Positions 1 through 8,799 are shown, counted from the first letter of the stretch. The stretch is 64,000 nucleotides of DNA from Paraburkholderia sabiae (GCF_030412785.1 NZ_CP125295.1:1922001-1986000); one strand, 5' to 3'. Made by a program: numbers and translations. The notes: a model not told the origin generated them from the sequence alone.

Positions 1-141
1 ATGCAGGCGGCGTCGCTGCTCGCGCAGAACCCGAACCCGAGCGACGCCGACATCGACGCAGCCATGGCGGGCAACATCTGCCGCTGCGGCACGTACAACC
101 GCATCCGCGCTGCCGTGAAGCAGGCCGCGAAGGAGGCGTGA
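1..141 (+). CDS. (2Fe-2S)-binding subunit of a molybdenum hydroxylase, C-terminal fragment
   Basis: This is the last 46 residues of a small iron-sulfur subunit cut by the left edge of the window; the first codon seen is internal. The fragment contains the second cluster-binding motif of the xanthine-oxidase-type 2Fe-2S protein ([14 protein letters not shown], with the Cys-x-Cys-Gly pattern). In this family the subunit passes electrons from the molybdenum centre to the acceptor. The stop is one base before the start of the molybdopterin subunit, so the two are surely co-transcribed. It resembles the isoquinoline 1-oxidoreductase alpha subunit (IorA) and the small subunits of cytochrome-linked aldehyde dehydrogenases. 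The substrate cannot be told from this piece. Confidence 0.9.
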   Translation: MQAASLLAQNPNPSDADIDAAMAGNICRCGTYNRIRAAVKQAAKEA

Positions 142-142
142 C

Positions 143-2380
143 ATGTCGCAAGGACTGCTCGATGCACAAAACGGCAAGCCGCGCGATGACGATCATGCCG
201 CTCTCTCGCGCCGCACGTTTCTCAAGTTCAGCGCGAGCGTCGCTGCCATGGCGGGCGGTGGACTCATGCTCGGTTTCAGCGTCACCGCACGCGGCCAGGG
301 CGACGTACGCAAGACGGTGATCGGCGGCGACGGCGTGGAGACGCCGCAAAACGGCGTGTTCGCGCCCAACGCGTTCGTGCAGATCGACACGGCAGGCAAG
401 GTCTCGCTGATCATTCCGAAGGTCGAAATGGGCCAGGGCGTGTACACGTCGATTCCGATGCTGATCGCGGAAGAACTCGAAGTGCCGCTCGACAGCGTCA
501 CCGTCGATCACGCGCCGCCCAACGAAAAGCTCTTCACGGATCCGTTGCTCGGCGGCCAGCTGACGGGCGGCTCGACGTCGATCCGCTACGCGTGGGAACC
601 GATGCGCCGAGCGGGCGCGACCGCACGCACGCTGCTGATCAACGCGGCCGCGCAGCAGTGGCAGGTCGAACCCGCGTCGTGTCATGCGGAGAACGGCCAG
701 GTGATTCATGCCGACACGAAACGCAGCATCGCGTATGGACAACTCGTCGAAGCGGCGGCGAAGCTGCCCGTTCCCGAGAACGTGCCGCTCAAGGACCCGA
801 AGGATTTCAAGCTGATCGGCACGCAGGCGAAGCGCCTCGATTCGCCGGAGAAGGTGGACGGCAGCGCGATCTTCGGCCTCGACGTGCGTCTGCCCGACAT
901 GGTGTACGCGGCCATCGTCAATTGCCCGGTGTTCGGCGGCACGCTCGCGAGCGTCGACGATACGGCGGCGAAGAAGATTCCCGGCGTGCGGCAGATCGTG
1001 AAGTTCGACAACGGCGTGGCCGTGATCGGCGATCACACGTGGGCCGCGAAACGCGGCGCGTCGGCGTTGACGATCACGTGGAACGAAGGCGCGGGCGCGA
1101 CGGTGTCGACGAAGACGATCTTCGACGATCTGGCGAAGGCGTCGCAAGGCAACGGTGCCGTCGCGCGCAAGGAAGGCGACGTGAACAACGCGTTTTCGCA
1201 GGCGAAGACGCGCATCGATGCCGTGTATCAGCAGCCGTTTCTCGCGCACGCGACGATGGAGCCGATCAACTGCACGGTGCACGTGAAGCCCGACAGCTGC
1301 GAGATCTGGGTCGGCACGCAGGTGCCGACGCGGGCGCGCGATGCGGGCGCGAAGGTCACGGGTCTACCCGCCGACAAGATCATCGTGCACAACTTCCTGC
1401 TCGGCGGCGGCTTTGGGCGACGGCTCGAGTTCGACATGGTCACGCAGGCGACGAAGGTAGCGAAACAGCTGAACGTGCCCGTCAAAGTGGTGTGGACGCG
1501 CGAGGAAGACATCCAGCACGACATGTTCCGGCCGGCCTACTACGACAGGATTTCCGCGGGGCTCGATGCGAACGGCAAGCCGATTGCGTGGCAGCATCGC
1601 ATCGTCGGTTCGTCGATTCTCTCGCGATTCGCGCCGCCCGCCGTCAAGAACGGCGTCGATCCCGATGCCGTCGAAGTGGCCGCCGATCTGCCGTACGACC
1701 TGCCGAACCAGCTGATCGATTACGTGCGCCAGGAACCGCGCGACATACCGACGGCGTTCTGGCGCGGCGTCGGGCCGACGCGTGGCACATGGGTCGTCGA
1801 GAGTTTCATCGACGAACTCGCGGTGCAGGCCAAGGTCGATCCCGTGAAGTATCGGCGCGATCTGCTCGGCAAGACGCCGCGCGCGTTGAATGTGTTGAAC
1901 GTCGCGACGCAGGCAGCAGGCTGGGGCAACGCGGTGCCGAAGGGGCAGGGGCGCGGCGTGTCGGTGATGCATGCGTTCGGCAGCTTCTTTTCGATGGTGG
2001 CGGACGTCGCCATCGATCAGGGCGAAGTGCGCGTGACGCGCGTCGTGTGCGCCGTCGATTGCGGCATGGTGGTCAATCCGAACACCGTCGAAGCGCAGAT
2101 TTCGGGCGGCATCATCTTCGCGATCACGGCGGCGCTGTACGGCGAGATCACGATCGATCGCGGCCGTGTGCAGCAGACCAATTTCACCGACTACCGGATA
2201 TTGCGCATCCACGAGACGCCGCCTATCGACGTGCATATCGTGAAGAGCAGCGAGGCGCCGGGCGGCATCGGCGAGCCGGGGACGGCGGCTGCCATTCCCG
2301 CCGTCGCCAACGCGATCTACGCGGCGACGGGCAAGCGCCTGCGGCAATTGCCCGTCGGCAATCAATTGATGAGCGCATAA
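143..2380 (+). CDS. Molybdopterin-binding subunit of a xanthine dehydrogenase family oxidoreductase (IorB-like)
   Basis: This 745-residue protein is the catalytic subunit of a periplasmic molybdenum hydroxylase. A twin-arginine-type leader is visible at about residues 22-45 (SRRTFLKFSASVAAMAGG), so it should be exported folded with its cofactor. The glycine-rich motif LLGGGFGRR lies near residue 420 and the conserved GGIGEPGTAAAIPAVANA segment near 705-725, where the catalytic glutamate of the family sits. The next gene is a membrane-linked tri-haem cytochrome, so electrons probably go to the respiratory chain rather than to NAD or oxygen. The family includes isoquinoline 1-oxidoreductase and acetic-acid-bacterial aldehyde dehydrogenase. 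Sequence alone does not fix the substrate; aldehydes or N-heterocycles are both possible. Confidence 0.93.
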   Translation: MSQGLLDAQNGKPRDDDHAALSRRTFLKFSASVAAMAGGGLMLGFSVTARGQGDVRKTVIGGDGVETPQNGVFAPNAFVQIDTAGKVSLIIPKVEMGQGVYTSIPMLIAEELEVPLDSVTVDHAPPNEKLFTDPLLGGQLTGGSTSIRYAWEPMRRAGATARTLLINAAAQQWQVEPASCHAENGQVIHADTKRSIAYGQLVEAAAKLPVPENVPLKDPKDFKLIGTQAKRLDSPEKVDGSAIFGLDVRLPDMVYAAIVNCPVFGGTLASVDDTAAKKIPGVRQIVKFDNGVAVIGDHTWAAKRGASALTITWNEGAGATVSTKTIFDDLAKASQGNGAVARKEGDVNNAFSQAKTRIDAVYQQPFLAHATMEPINCTVHVKPDSCEIWVGTQVPTRARDAGAKVTGLPADKIIVHNFLLGGGFGRRLEFDMVTQATKVAKQLNVPVKVVWTREEDIQHDMFRPAYYDRISAGLDANGKPIAWQHRIVGSSILSRFAPPAVKNGVDPDAVEVAADLPYDLPNQLIDYVRQEPRDIPTAFWRGVGPTRGTWVVESFIDELAVQAKVDPVKYRRDLLGKTPRALNVLNVATQAAGWGNAVPKGQGRGVSVMHAFGSFFSMVADVAIDQGEVRVTRVVCAVDCGMVVNPNTVEAQISGGIIFAITAALYGEITIDRGRVQQTNFTDYRILRIHETPPIDVHIVKSSEAPGGIGEPGTAAAIPAVANAIYAATGKRLRQLPVGNQLMSA

Positions 2381-2391
2381 GGGGGCCGGCG

Positions 2392-3654
2392 ATGAAAACG
2401 ACATTCAAGGCTTTGGCTCTGTGCGCCGCGCTTGCGCTGCCGCTGTTTGCAAACGCCGCCGACGATGCGCTCGTCAAGCGTGGCGAATATCTGGCGAAGG
2501 CGGGCGACTGCATCGCGTGTCACTCCGCGCCGCACGGCAAGCCGTTCGCGGGCGGCCTGCCGATGATGACGCCGATGGGCGCGATCTACTCGACCAACAT
2601 CACGCCGGACAAGGATACGGGGATCGGCCAGTACAGCGAGGACGACTTCAGGCGGGCGATGCGCGAAGGCGTCGCGAAGGACGGCCACAATCTGTATCCG
2701 GCGATGCCCTATCCGTCGTACGCGAAGGTCAACGACGACGACATGCATGCGCTTTACGCGTACTTCATGAACGGCGTGACGCCTGTGAAGCAGGCGAACC
2801 GAGAGTCGGACATCAAGTGGCCGATGAATATGCGCTGGCCGCTGAAGTTCTGGAACATGGTCTTTCTCGACAAGGACGTGTATCGCGACAAGGCTGGCAA
2901 GGACGTCGCATGGAATCGCGGCGCGTATCTGATTCAGGGACTCGGGCACTGCGGCTCATGTCATACGCCTCGCGGCGTCGCCTTCCAGGAGAAGGCGCTC
3001 GACGAAAGCGGCAGTGCGTTTTTGACGGGCGGTTTGCTCGATAACTGGTTCGCCTCTAATTTGACGGGCGAGCATAACGTCGGTTTGGGCCGTTGGTCGG
3101 AAGCCGATGTCGCGCAGTTTCTGAAGACGGGTGCGAACCAGCATGCGTCGGCGTTCGGCGCGATGACGAGCGTGATCAACAACAGTACGCAGGCGATGAC
3201 GGATGCCGATGTTGCGGCGATGTCGCGGTATCTGAAGTCGCTACCGGCGGCGGGTGGTTCGGGTGGCGCTGCTTATGCGTATGACGCGAAGGCGACGAAG
3301 GTGTCGTTGACGCGGCCGGCTAACGATGCGGGGGCTCGGGTTTATACGGCGTATTGCATGCACTGTCATGGGGTCGATGGGCGCGGGTTCGCGCCTATGC
3401 TTGCGCCGCTTGCTGGGAATCCTAATGTGCTTGAAAAAGATCCTAGTTCGTTGATTAACGTTACGTTGAATGGGACCGAGGATCTTGTGATTGGTGGGAT
3501 TCCTGCGGCTTATCCTATGCCTAAGTATGCTTCTGTGCTGAGTGATCAGCAGGTCGCTGATGTGGTTTCGTTTGTTCGTGCTGGATGGAATAATGGCGCG
3601 CCTGCTGTTGGCGCTGGTGAAGTTGCCAAGATCAGGAAGGCTACTGTTAAGTAG
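2392..3654 (+). CDS. Tri-haem cytochrome c subunit of the molybdenum hydroxylase
   Basis: A 420-residue secreted cytochrome with a signal peptide at residues 1-22 (MKTTFKALALCAALALPLFANA). Three haem c sites of the CxxCH type are present: CIACH at 40-44, CGSCH at 187-191 and CMHCH at 322-326. This matches the alcohol/aldehyde dehydrogenase cytochrome c subunit (AdhB/AldC-like), which carries electrons from the periplasmic dehydrogenase to ubiquinone or a terminal oxidase. It starts 11 bases after the molybdopterin subunit stops, with a GC-rich purine stretch upstream. The last 300 bases use many T-ending codons, unlike the C/G-ending codons of the first two thirds. Its stop codon directly abuts the large inverted repeat. 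Confidence 0.93.
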   Translation: MKTTFKALALCAALALPLFANAADDALVKRGEYLAKAGDCIACHSAPHGKPFAGGLPMMTPMGAIYSTNITPDKDTGIGQYSEDDFRRAMREGVAKDGHNLYPAMPYPSYAKVNDDDMHALYAYFMNGVTPVKQANRESDIKWPMNMRWPLKFWNMVFLDKDVYRDKAGKDVAWNRGAYLIQGLGHCGSCHTPRGVAFQEKALDESGSAFLTGGLLDNWFASNLTGEHNVGLGRWSEADVAQFLKTGANQHASAFGAMTSVINNSTQAMTDADVAAMSRYLKSLPAAGGSGGAAYAYDAKATKVSLTRPANDAGARVYTAYCMHCHGVDGRGFAPMLAPLAGNPNVLEKDPSSLINVTLNGTEDLVIGGIPAAYPMPKYASVLSDQQVADVVSFVRAGWNNGAPAVGAGEVAKIRKATVK

Positions 3655-3768
3655 GTTTTTTGTCTGCGACGCTAGTCGCCATTCTTTTTGCTTTTTTGTT
3701 TTTGGCTTTTGGGTGGCATCCGCGAGTTCATGTCTGTGCTTCAGGCGTTGCCCCTGTGCGGGGCGGCA

Positions 3769-3802
3769 CCTACTTTTCTTTGCAGCGGCAAAGAAAAGTA
3801 GG
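3769..3802 (+). terminator. Hairpin of the inverted-repeat element, left arm
   Basis: A perfect 15-bp stem (CCTACTTTTCTTTGC paired with its complement) closes an AGCG tetraloop. The T-rich and A-rich arms give pyrimidine or purine runs on both strands, so it could stop transcription from either side. Identical hairpins lie at 4152-4185 and 51672-51705. Confidence 0.6.
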
Positions 3803-4151
3803 CAAAAGAAAGCCGCTTCAAACCTCCGGTGCCTGCCAGGATAACGCCACAATACATGTTCTTTAAGCTGTCGCGCAGCGACGCAAACACTCCGTAGAAA
3901 GCCCGCAGTCAGGCGCGCGCGGCGCGAAAGATGACATCCACCTGGGGCACATTCGGTCGGCGGTCTTGTCCGTTTGCCGTCGGCCCAATTGCGGCGGTAT
4001 GTGCTCCAGACTGTGTGTGGGGTTTTCGCGCAGTGCGCGGTTGACTACGGGCTTTCTACGGAGTGCGGACGTCGCTGCGCGACGGCTCAACTGCGGCATG
4101 CCGTAGTGCGAACCTGGCAGGCACCGGAGGTACAAAAGCGGCTTTCTTTTG

Positions 4152-4185
4152 CCTACTTTTCTTTGCCGCTGCAAAGAAAAGTAGG
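4152..4185 (-). terminator. Hairpin of the inverted-repeat element, right arm
   Basis: The same 15-bp stem as at 3769, in opposite orientation, with loop CGCT. It lies downstream of the ABC permease operon that reads leftward, so it is suited to end that transcript. Confidence 0.6.
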
Positions 4186-4291
4186 TGCTGCCCCGCACAG
4201 GGGCGACGCGCGAAGTACCAGTAAGAAATCGCGGATGCCACCCAAAAGAAAAAAACAAATAATGGCGACTAGCGTCGCAGACAAAAAACCG

Positions 4292-4948
4292 TCAACGATG
4301 CTGCGTAACCTTATGCTTCCGCTCCAAAACCCGAGCCCACCAGGTCAAAGGAAAACACATTAAAAAATACAAAACAGCAACCATCCCATAGATAGGAAAC
4401 GGCCGAAACGCAGCATTAGTAATCATGTTGCCGGTCTTGGTAAGCTCGGTGAACCCAATGATAGAAGTGAGAGCAGTACTCTTCACGACCTGCACAAGAA
4501 AACCAACGGTAGGAGCAACAGCAATCTTCAAGGCCTGCGGCCAGACAATAAACCGCAATTGCTGCGCAAACGTCATCCCAAGACTAGCCCCAGCGGCCCA
4601 CTGCCCCCGCGGAACAGCTTCGACACATCCCCGCCAGATATCGGCGAGATAAGCACTGGTATAAAGCGTCAAAGTGACGGTAGCCGCCACCCAGGGCGAC
4701 ACATCGATGCCCATCAACGGCAAACCAAAGAACGCCAGAAACAGTTGCATCAGCAAAGGCGTACCCTGAAACAGCTCGACATACAGCACGACAACGCGGC
4801 GCAGCCAGGGCAACGGCGACACCCGCATCGCGAGCAACAACAAGCCGACAACACCGCCGCCGACAAACGCAATCAACGACAGCAACACCGTCCAGCGCGC
4901 CGCAAGCAGCAAATTACGCGCAATGTCCCAGAGCGTGAATTCGATCAT
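4292..4948 (-). CDS. Amino-acid ABC transporter permease, second subunit
   Basis: A 218-residue inner-membrane protein of the HisM/GltK family. It shows about five hydrophobic segments and the EAA-type loop that docks the ATPase (PRGQWAAGASLGMTFAQQLRFIVWPQALKIA). It pairs with the upstream permease, whose stop it overlaps by four bases, to form the heterodimeric channel for a polar amino acid. The gene runs up against the inverted repeat at its 3' end, and no ATP-binding subunit follows, which is unusual for this type of operon. The 3' third is T-rich on the coding strand compared with the start. Specificity cannot be read from the permease. Confidence 0.92.
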   Translation of the reverse strand: MIEFTLWDIARNLLLAARWTVLLSLIAFVGGGVVGLLLLAMRVSPLPWLRRVVVLYVELFQGTPLLMQLFLAFFGLPLMGIDVSPWVAATVTLTLYTSAYLADIWRGCVEAVPRGQWAAGASLGMTFAQQLRFIVWPQALKIAVAPTVGFLVQVVKSTALTSIIGFTELTKTGNMITNAAFRPFPIYGMVAVLYFLMCFPLTWWARVLERKHKVTQHR

Positions 4949-5694
4949 GACGAGCGCTCCGTCGTCGATGCAGCAGCACGCGCGCCGCGCAATGAGAAAA
5001 AGCCACGCTTCGACGTATCGGCGGAACGTGCGGCGCGTCCTGCAAAAAGGCCCTTGCCAAGCCGGTTCAACACCTGCCGCAATACGATCGACAACACCAG
5101 ATACGTCGTCGTGATGATCACGTACGCCTCGAACGATCGGAAGTTGCGCGACTGGATATAGTTCGCCGCGTAAGTCAGATCGGGCACCGAGATCTGCGAC
5201 ACGACAGCCGAGCCGAGCATCACGATCAACACCTGACTCAACAGCGCAGGAAACACATTGGCAATCGCCTGCGGCAACACGACATGACGGAACACCTGAC
5301 GTCCCTGCAAGCCGAGCGCTTGCGCTGCCTGAACCTGGCCGCGCGGTATCGAGTCGATCCCCGCACGCACGATTTCAATTGCGTACGCGCCAAGGTTTAC
5401 CGTCATCGCGAGAATCGCGGCCTGTATTTCGTCGATGTGTATGCCGAGACTCGGCAGCCCGAAAAACACGAAGAACAGCTGCACCAGGAACGGCGTGTTG
5501 CGGATCACCTCGACATAGGAAGCGGTCAGCCAGCGCGCCCACTTCGGCCCGGACGCGGCCACCACCGCGCCCGCAATGCCCACCAGTCCGCCGAGCACGG
5601 TCGATACCGCCGTCAGCCCGAGCGTCACACCAACGCCACGCACGAGCATCCCCGCATACATGTCGAAACTGCTGAAATCGAACGTGTAACTCAT
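4945..5694 (-). CDS. Amino-acid ABC transporter permease, first subunit
   Basis: A 249-residue inner-membrane permease of the HisQ/GlnP family. Hydrophobic segments alternate with short loops, and the conserved cytoplasmic loop PRGQVQAAQALGLQGRQVFRHVVLPQAI is visible at about residues 135-160. It lies 42 bases downstream of the substrate-binding protein gene and overlaps the next permease by four bases, so the three form one operon. It forms half of the membrane channel for a polar or acidic amino acid. Confidence 0.92.
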   Translation of the reverse strand: MSYTFDFSSFDMYAGMLVRGVGVTLGLTAVSTVLGGLVGIAGAVVAASGPKWARWLTASYVEVIRNTPFLVQLFFVFFGLPSLGIHIDEIQAAILAMTVNLGAYAIEIVRAGIDSIPRGQVQAAQALGLQGRQVFRHVVLPQAIANVFPALLSQVLIVMLGSAVVSQISVPDLTYAANYIQSRNFRSFEAYVIITTTYLVLSIVLRQVLNRLGKGLFAGRAARSADTSKRGFFSLRGARAAASTTERSS

Positions 5695-5736
5695 CGCATG
5701 CGGCTCATCGTGACATCGGCTGATTGAAGGAAAGGC

Positions 5737-6546
5737 TTAGAGATTTTCGGGCAGCGGCGCGCGCAGCCACTTCTGCGAAATCGCGTTCATCGTGCCGTCC
5801 TTGCGGGCGCGCGCGATGGTCTCGTCGACTTTCTTCAGCAGACGCGGCTCGTTCTTGTTCAGGCCGACGTGATCGGGCGAACTGAACAGCGAGAACTTCT
5901 GCTCGGGATCGTTGGCAGGATGGCGCGCGAGGATCGTCGCGCCCACATCGTTACCGACGACCATCAACTGTACCTGACCAGAAAGAAACGCCGAAATAGC
6001 ACCGTTCGGATCGTCGAAACGTTTGATGTTCGCCGACGGCGGCGCGATCTTCGTCACGCTCAGGTCCTCCAGCGTGCCGCGCGCGACAGAAATGCTCTTG
6101 CCCGCCAGATCGTTCGCGTCCTTCACTTTCAGCGACTTCGGCCCGAACACGGCGAGGTAGTAGGGCGCATAAGGCTGCGAGAAATCGATCACCTTTTCGC
6201 GCTCGGGCGTCTGGCCGACGCTCAGCAGCATGTCCGCCTTGTGGTCGGCGAGATAGGCCATGCGGTTGTCGCCCGTCACGGCCACGAGTTCGACCTTCGC
6301 GCCGAGCGACTTGCCGATCAGGTTCGCGACGTCGATGTCATAGCCTTGCGGCTTCATGTCCGGACCGATCGAGCCGAACGGCGGATAGTCCATGAACACG
6401 CCGACGCGCACCACGCCCGACTTCGCGATCGTATCGAGCGCGTCCGCATGCGCGGCCGGCGCGAAGGCGGTAAGCGCGGCGCCTGCGAAAGCGAGCGCGG
6501 CGAATGCGCGGGTGAAGCGGCGGCGAGAGAAAGCGGCGGTGGTCAT
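5737..6546 (-). CDS. Periplasmic amino-acid-binding protein of the ABC transporter
   Basis: A 269-residue solute-binding protein of family 3 (SBP_bac_3). The leader has a twin-arginine-like SRRRFTRA followed by a hydrophobic stretch and an AHA-type cleavage site near residue 34. The mature protein opens with the family pattern VVRVGVFMDYPPFGSIGPDMKPQGYDIDVA read in short blocks, which forms the amino-acid pocket. It would capture the ligand in the periplasm and deliver it to the two permeases encoded downstream. It is transcribed divergently from a LysR regulator of the GcvA type, which probably controls it. Confidence 0.92.
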   Translation of the reverse strand: MTTAAFSRRRFTRAFAALAFAGAALTAFAPAAHADALDTIAKSGVVRVGVFMDYPPFGSIGPDMKPQGYDIDVANLIGKSLGAKVELVAVTGDNRMAYLADHKADMLLSVGQTPEREKVIDFSQPYAPYYLAVFGPKSLKVKDANDLAGKSISVARGTLEDLSVTKIAPPSANIKRFDDPNGAISAFLSGQVQLMVVGNDVGATILARHPANDPEQKFSLFSSPDHVGLNKNEPRLLKKVDETIARARKDGTMNAISQKWLRAPLPENL

Positions 6547-6590
6547 CGGTGCATCCTTTATGAATGTTGGAACTGCGGTGAAGCCACTCT

Positions 6591-6640
6591 AGGTTTGCCA
6601 AAAACCTCGAACAATCGAAATCTGCGCATGGAAGCCATGC
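6591..6640. promoter_or_regulatory. Two inverted repeats in the divergent promoter region
   Basis: AGGTTT-GCCAA-AAACCT at 6591-6607 and GCATGG-AAG-CCATGC at 6626-6640 lie between the substrate-binding protein gene and the LysR gene. Dyads in such a gap are the expected place for LysR-type control, but neither matches a named consensus. Confidence 0.35.
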
Positions 6641-6815
6641 ACGGCGCTCATGCCGTAGGGGTTCTCCCGAGGCAATTCATGTATGAGCTTTACGCATGAG
6701 GAGCGAGTGCGGCGAATTTTGGATCGCGTATGCTTGGGTCTTATCCCGCGCATGCACGAAAACAAAGCATGCACACGCGATGAATTTTCCTGATGCTACG
6801 ACTCCGCGAATCCTC

Positions 6816-7691
6816 ATGCGACGACTTCCGCCACTGAATGCCCTGCAGATCTTCGAGACCGTCGCGCGCCATCGCAGCTTCACGCGCGCAGCCGAGCATC
6901 TGTGTCTCACGCAAGGCGCCGTGAGCCGGCAGATTCTCGCGCTCGAAGACTACTATCAGTTCCCGCTCTTCAAACGGCACGCAAAGGGCCTGACGTTGAC
7001 GGCGGAAGGTGAACTGCTGCTGCCCGCCGTCAAGGAGAGCTTTGCGCGCATCGAAGAGATTTCGCTGCGTCTCACGCGGCAACGCACCGATCTCGCGTTG
7101 AAGGTGCCGACCTGCGTGATGCGCTGGATGCTGCCGAAAATCATGCAGTTCCAGGCCGACTATCCCGATCTGCACGTGCAGATCACGACGACATGGCAGC
7201 ACGACGTCGACTTCCAGGTCGAGCCATTCGATGCCGCGATCGTCTATGGCACGTCGGCGGGCGCGGACGTGCAGGCCGTGCCGCTTTTCGAGGAACGGCT
7301 CACGCCCGTGTGCGCGCCGCAGCTGTTGCAGGACAAGCCGCTTGTAAAGGCCGCCGATCTGTCGCGGCACACGCTGTTGCATCCGACGCGCGATCACCGC
7401 GACTGGAAGATGTGGCTCGATCACGTGGACGCGCGCGACGTCGATGCGAATCTCGGCCCGAGCTTCGATACGCTCGACCTCGCGACGAACGCCGCGTTAC
7501 AGGGCTTCGGCGTGGCGATCAGCGATCTCGCGCTGATCGAAGAGGACGTGGCGGCGCAACGGCTCGTGCGTCCGTTCGATACCGTGCTCACGACGGGCGC
7601 GCGCTACTACTTCGTGTATCCCGACAGCGTCGCGCATCAGCAGAAGGTCAATCTGTTTCGCGACTGGATCGACCGCAACTGGGCGACGTGA
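6816..7691 (+). CDS. LysR-family transcriptional regulator, GcvA-like
   Basis: A 291-residue regulator with the winged-helix domain at residues 1-65 (LNALQIFETVARHRSFTRAAEHLCLTQGAVSRQI in pieces) and a LysR effector-binding domain after it. The start at 6816 is chosen because GcvA-type proteins begin MRRLPPLNAL; in-frame ATGs at 6780 and 6696 would add a tail that family members lack. It is divergent from the amino-acid ABC importer, so that operon is the likely target. The effector is unknown. Confidence 0.88.
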   Translation: MRRLPPLNALQIFETVARHRSFTRAAEHLCLTQGAVSRQILALEDYYQFPLFKRHAKGLTLTAEGELLLPAVKESFARIEEISLRLTRQRTDLALKVPTCVMRWMLPKIMQFQADYPDLHVQITTTWQHDVDFQVEPFDAAIVYGTSAGADVQAVPLFEERLTPVCAPQLLQDKPLVKAADLSRHTLLHPTRDHRDWKMWLDHVDARDVDANLGPSFDTLDLATNAALQGFGVAISDLALIEEDVAAQRLVRPFDTVLTTGARYYFVYPDSVAHQQKVNLFRDWIDRNWAT

Positions 7692-7710
7692 GTATTGGCG
7701 TTTGTATCGA

Positions 7711-8799
7711 TCAGGGCGCGAAAGAAAGAAACAGATACGCAGCGAACAGCGACAGATGCACGGCGCCTTGCAGAATCGTCGTGCGGCCGGTGCCGAGCGT
7801 GAGTGTGCTGATCAGCAGCGTCAGCGTGAGCAGCACGGTGTCCTTGCCGTCGATGCCGAGCACGAGCGGACGGCCCGTCCAGATGAAGACCAGCGCGACG
7901 GTCGGAATCGTCAAACCGATACTCGCGAGCGCCGAGCCGAGCGCGAGATTGAGACTGGTCTGCAGACGGTCGGCGCGCGCAGCACGCACGGCAGCGAGTC
8001 CTTCGGGCAGCAGCACGAGCGCGGCGATCACGATACCGACCACGGCGGCAGGCGCGCCCGCTTCGAGCACCGCGCGCTCGACGACGGGCGAGAGCACCTT
8101 CGCGAGCAGTACGACCGCGACGAGGCTCACCACCAGCAAGGCGCTGCTCGTCAGCGCGACGCGTGCGCTGGGCGGCTCGGCGTGCACGCTTTCATCGCCG
8201 GCACGGGCGTCGGCGAGAAAGTAATCGCGGTGGCGCACGGTCTGCACGAACACGAACACGCCATACAGCACCAGCGACGACACGCCCGCGAACGCGAGCT
8301 GCGAGTCGCTGAGCGCGGGGCCGAGCGCGACGCTCGTGTAGTTGGGCATCACCATCGTCAATACGGAAAGCGAGGCGAGCACGGCCAGCGCCGCGCTGGC
8401 GCCGCGAATCTGGAAGCCCTGCTCGCGATGGTGCAAGCCGCCCACCAGAAGACAGATCCCGACGATCCCGTTGCACACGATCATCACCGCGGCGAACACG
8501 GTGTCGCGCGCGAGGCCCGCTTTCTCCGGTCCCGCCGACAGCATTACGGAAACGATCAGCGCGACTTCGATCACCGTCACGGCGACGGCCAGCACGAGCG
8601 TGCCGAACGGTTCGCCGACCCGATGCGCGACCACTTCCGCGTGATGCACGCCCGCGAACACCGAGCCCGCCAGCGCAATCGCGGCGAGCGCCGTCAGCAG
8701 GCCGTTGCCGGGCAGCGCATAAGCGGCGCCGAGCACGATCCACGCGATGATGGGCGCTGCGATCGTCCAGCGGGGCAATACGGGCGATGTCGATGCCAT
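7711..8799 (-). CDS. chaA: Calcium/proton antiporter, ChaA family
   Basis: A 362-residue inner-membrane protein of the CaCA superfamily with about eleven hydrophobic segments. Both halves of the ion-binding repeat are visible: HHAEVVAHRVGEPFGTLVLA near residue 60 and LPEGLAAVRAARADRLQTSL near residue 260, each with the acidic residue expected to bind the cation. It exchanges cytoplasmic Ca2+ (or Na+/K+) for protons. The start at 8799 is preferred to an in-frame ATG 27 codons upstream, because the extra residues are polar and not family-like. It converges on the LysR gene with only 19 bases between stops. Confidence 0.85.
   Translation of the reverse strand: MASTSPVLPRWTIAAPIIAWIVLGAAYALPGNGLLTALAAIALAGSVFAGVHHAEVVAHRVGEPFGTLVLAVAVTVIEVALIVSVMLSAGPEKAGLARDTVFAAVMIVCNGIVGICLLVGGLHHREQGFQIRGASAALAVLASLSVLTMVMPNYTSVALGPALSDSQLAFAGVSSLVLYGVFVFVQTVRHRDYFLADARAGDESVHAEPPSARVALTSSALLVVSLVAVVLLAKVLSPVVERAVLEAGAPAAVVGIVIAALVLLPEGLAAVRAARADRLQTSLNLALGSALASIGLTIPTVALVFIWTGRPLVLGIDGKDTVLLTLTLLISTLTLGTGRTTILQGAVHLSLFAAYLFLSFAP

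Larger units (their letters stand above)
3655..4290 (+). repeat. Large imperfect inverted repeat filling a convergent intergenic gap
   Basis: The left arm (about 3655-3912) and right arm (about 4040-4290) are reverse complements in a series of blocks separated by short mismatched stretches. Shared blocks include GTCTGCGACGCTAGTCGCC (outer), TTTTGGGTGGCATCCGCG, the CCCCTGTGCGGGGC palindrome, a central hairpin, ACCTCCGGTGCCTGCCAGG and CACTCCGTAGAAAGCCCG (inner). About 130 bases lie between the arms. No open frame looks coding. The element starts on the base after one stop codon and ends one base before the other, so both converging operons end against it. Each arm contains a strong terminator-like hairpin. 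No transposase is present, so it is a non-autonomous or REP-like repeat rather than an insertion sequence. Confidence 0.85.

Noticed and set aside
592..2391. Long open frame running through the molybdopterin-subunit gene in another frame and into the cytochrome gene
   Set aside because: The part before 2392 is Arg-rich with no domain, as expected for the alternate frame of a GC-rich gene. Only the section from 2392 onward encodes the cytochrome.
3655..4290. Insertion sequence or transposon
   Set aside because: There is no transposase frame or target-site duplication, and the repeats are inner hairpins and blocks rather than two defined terminal repeats.
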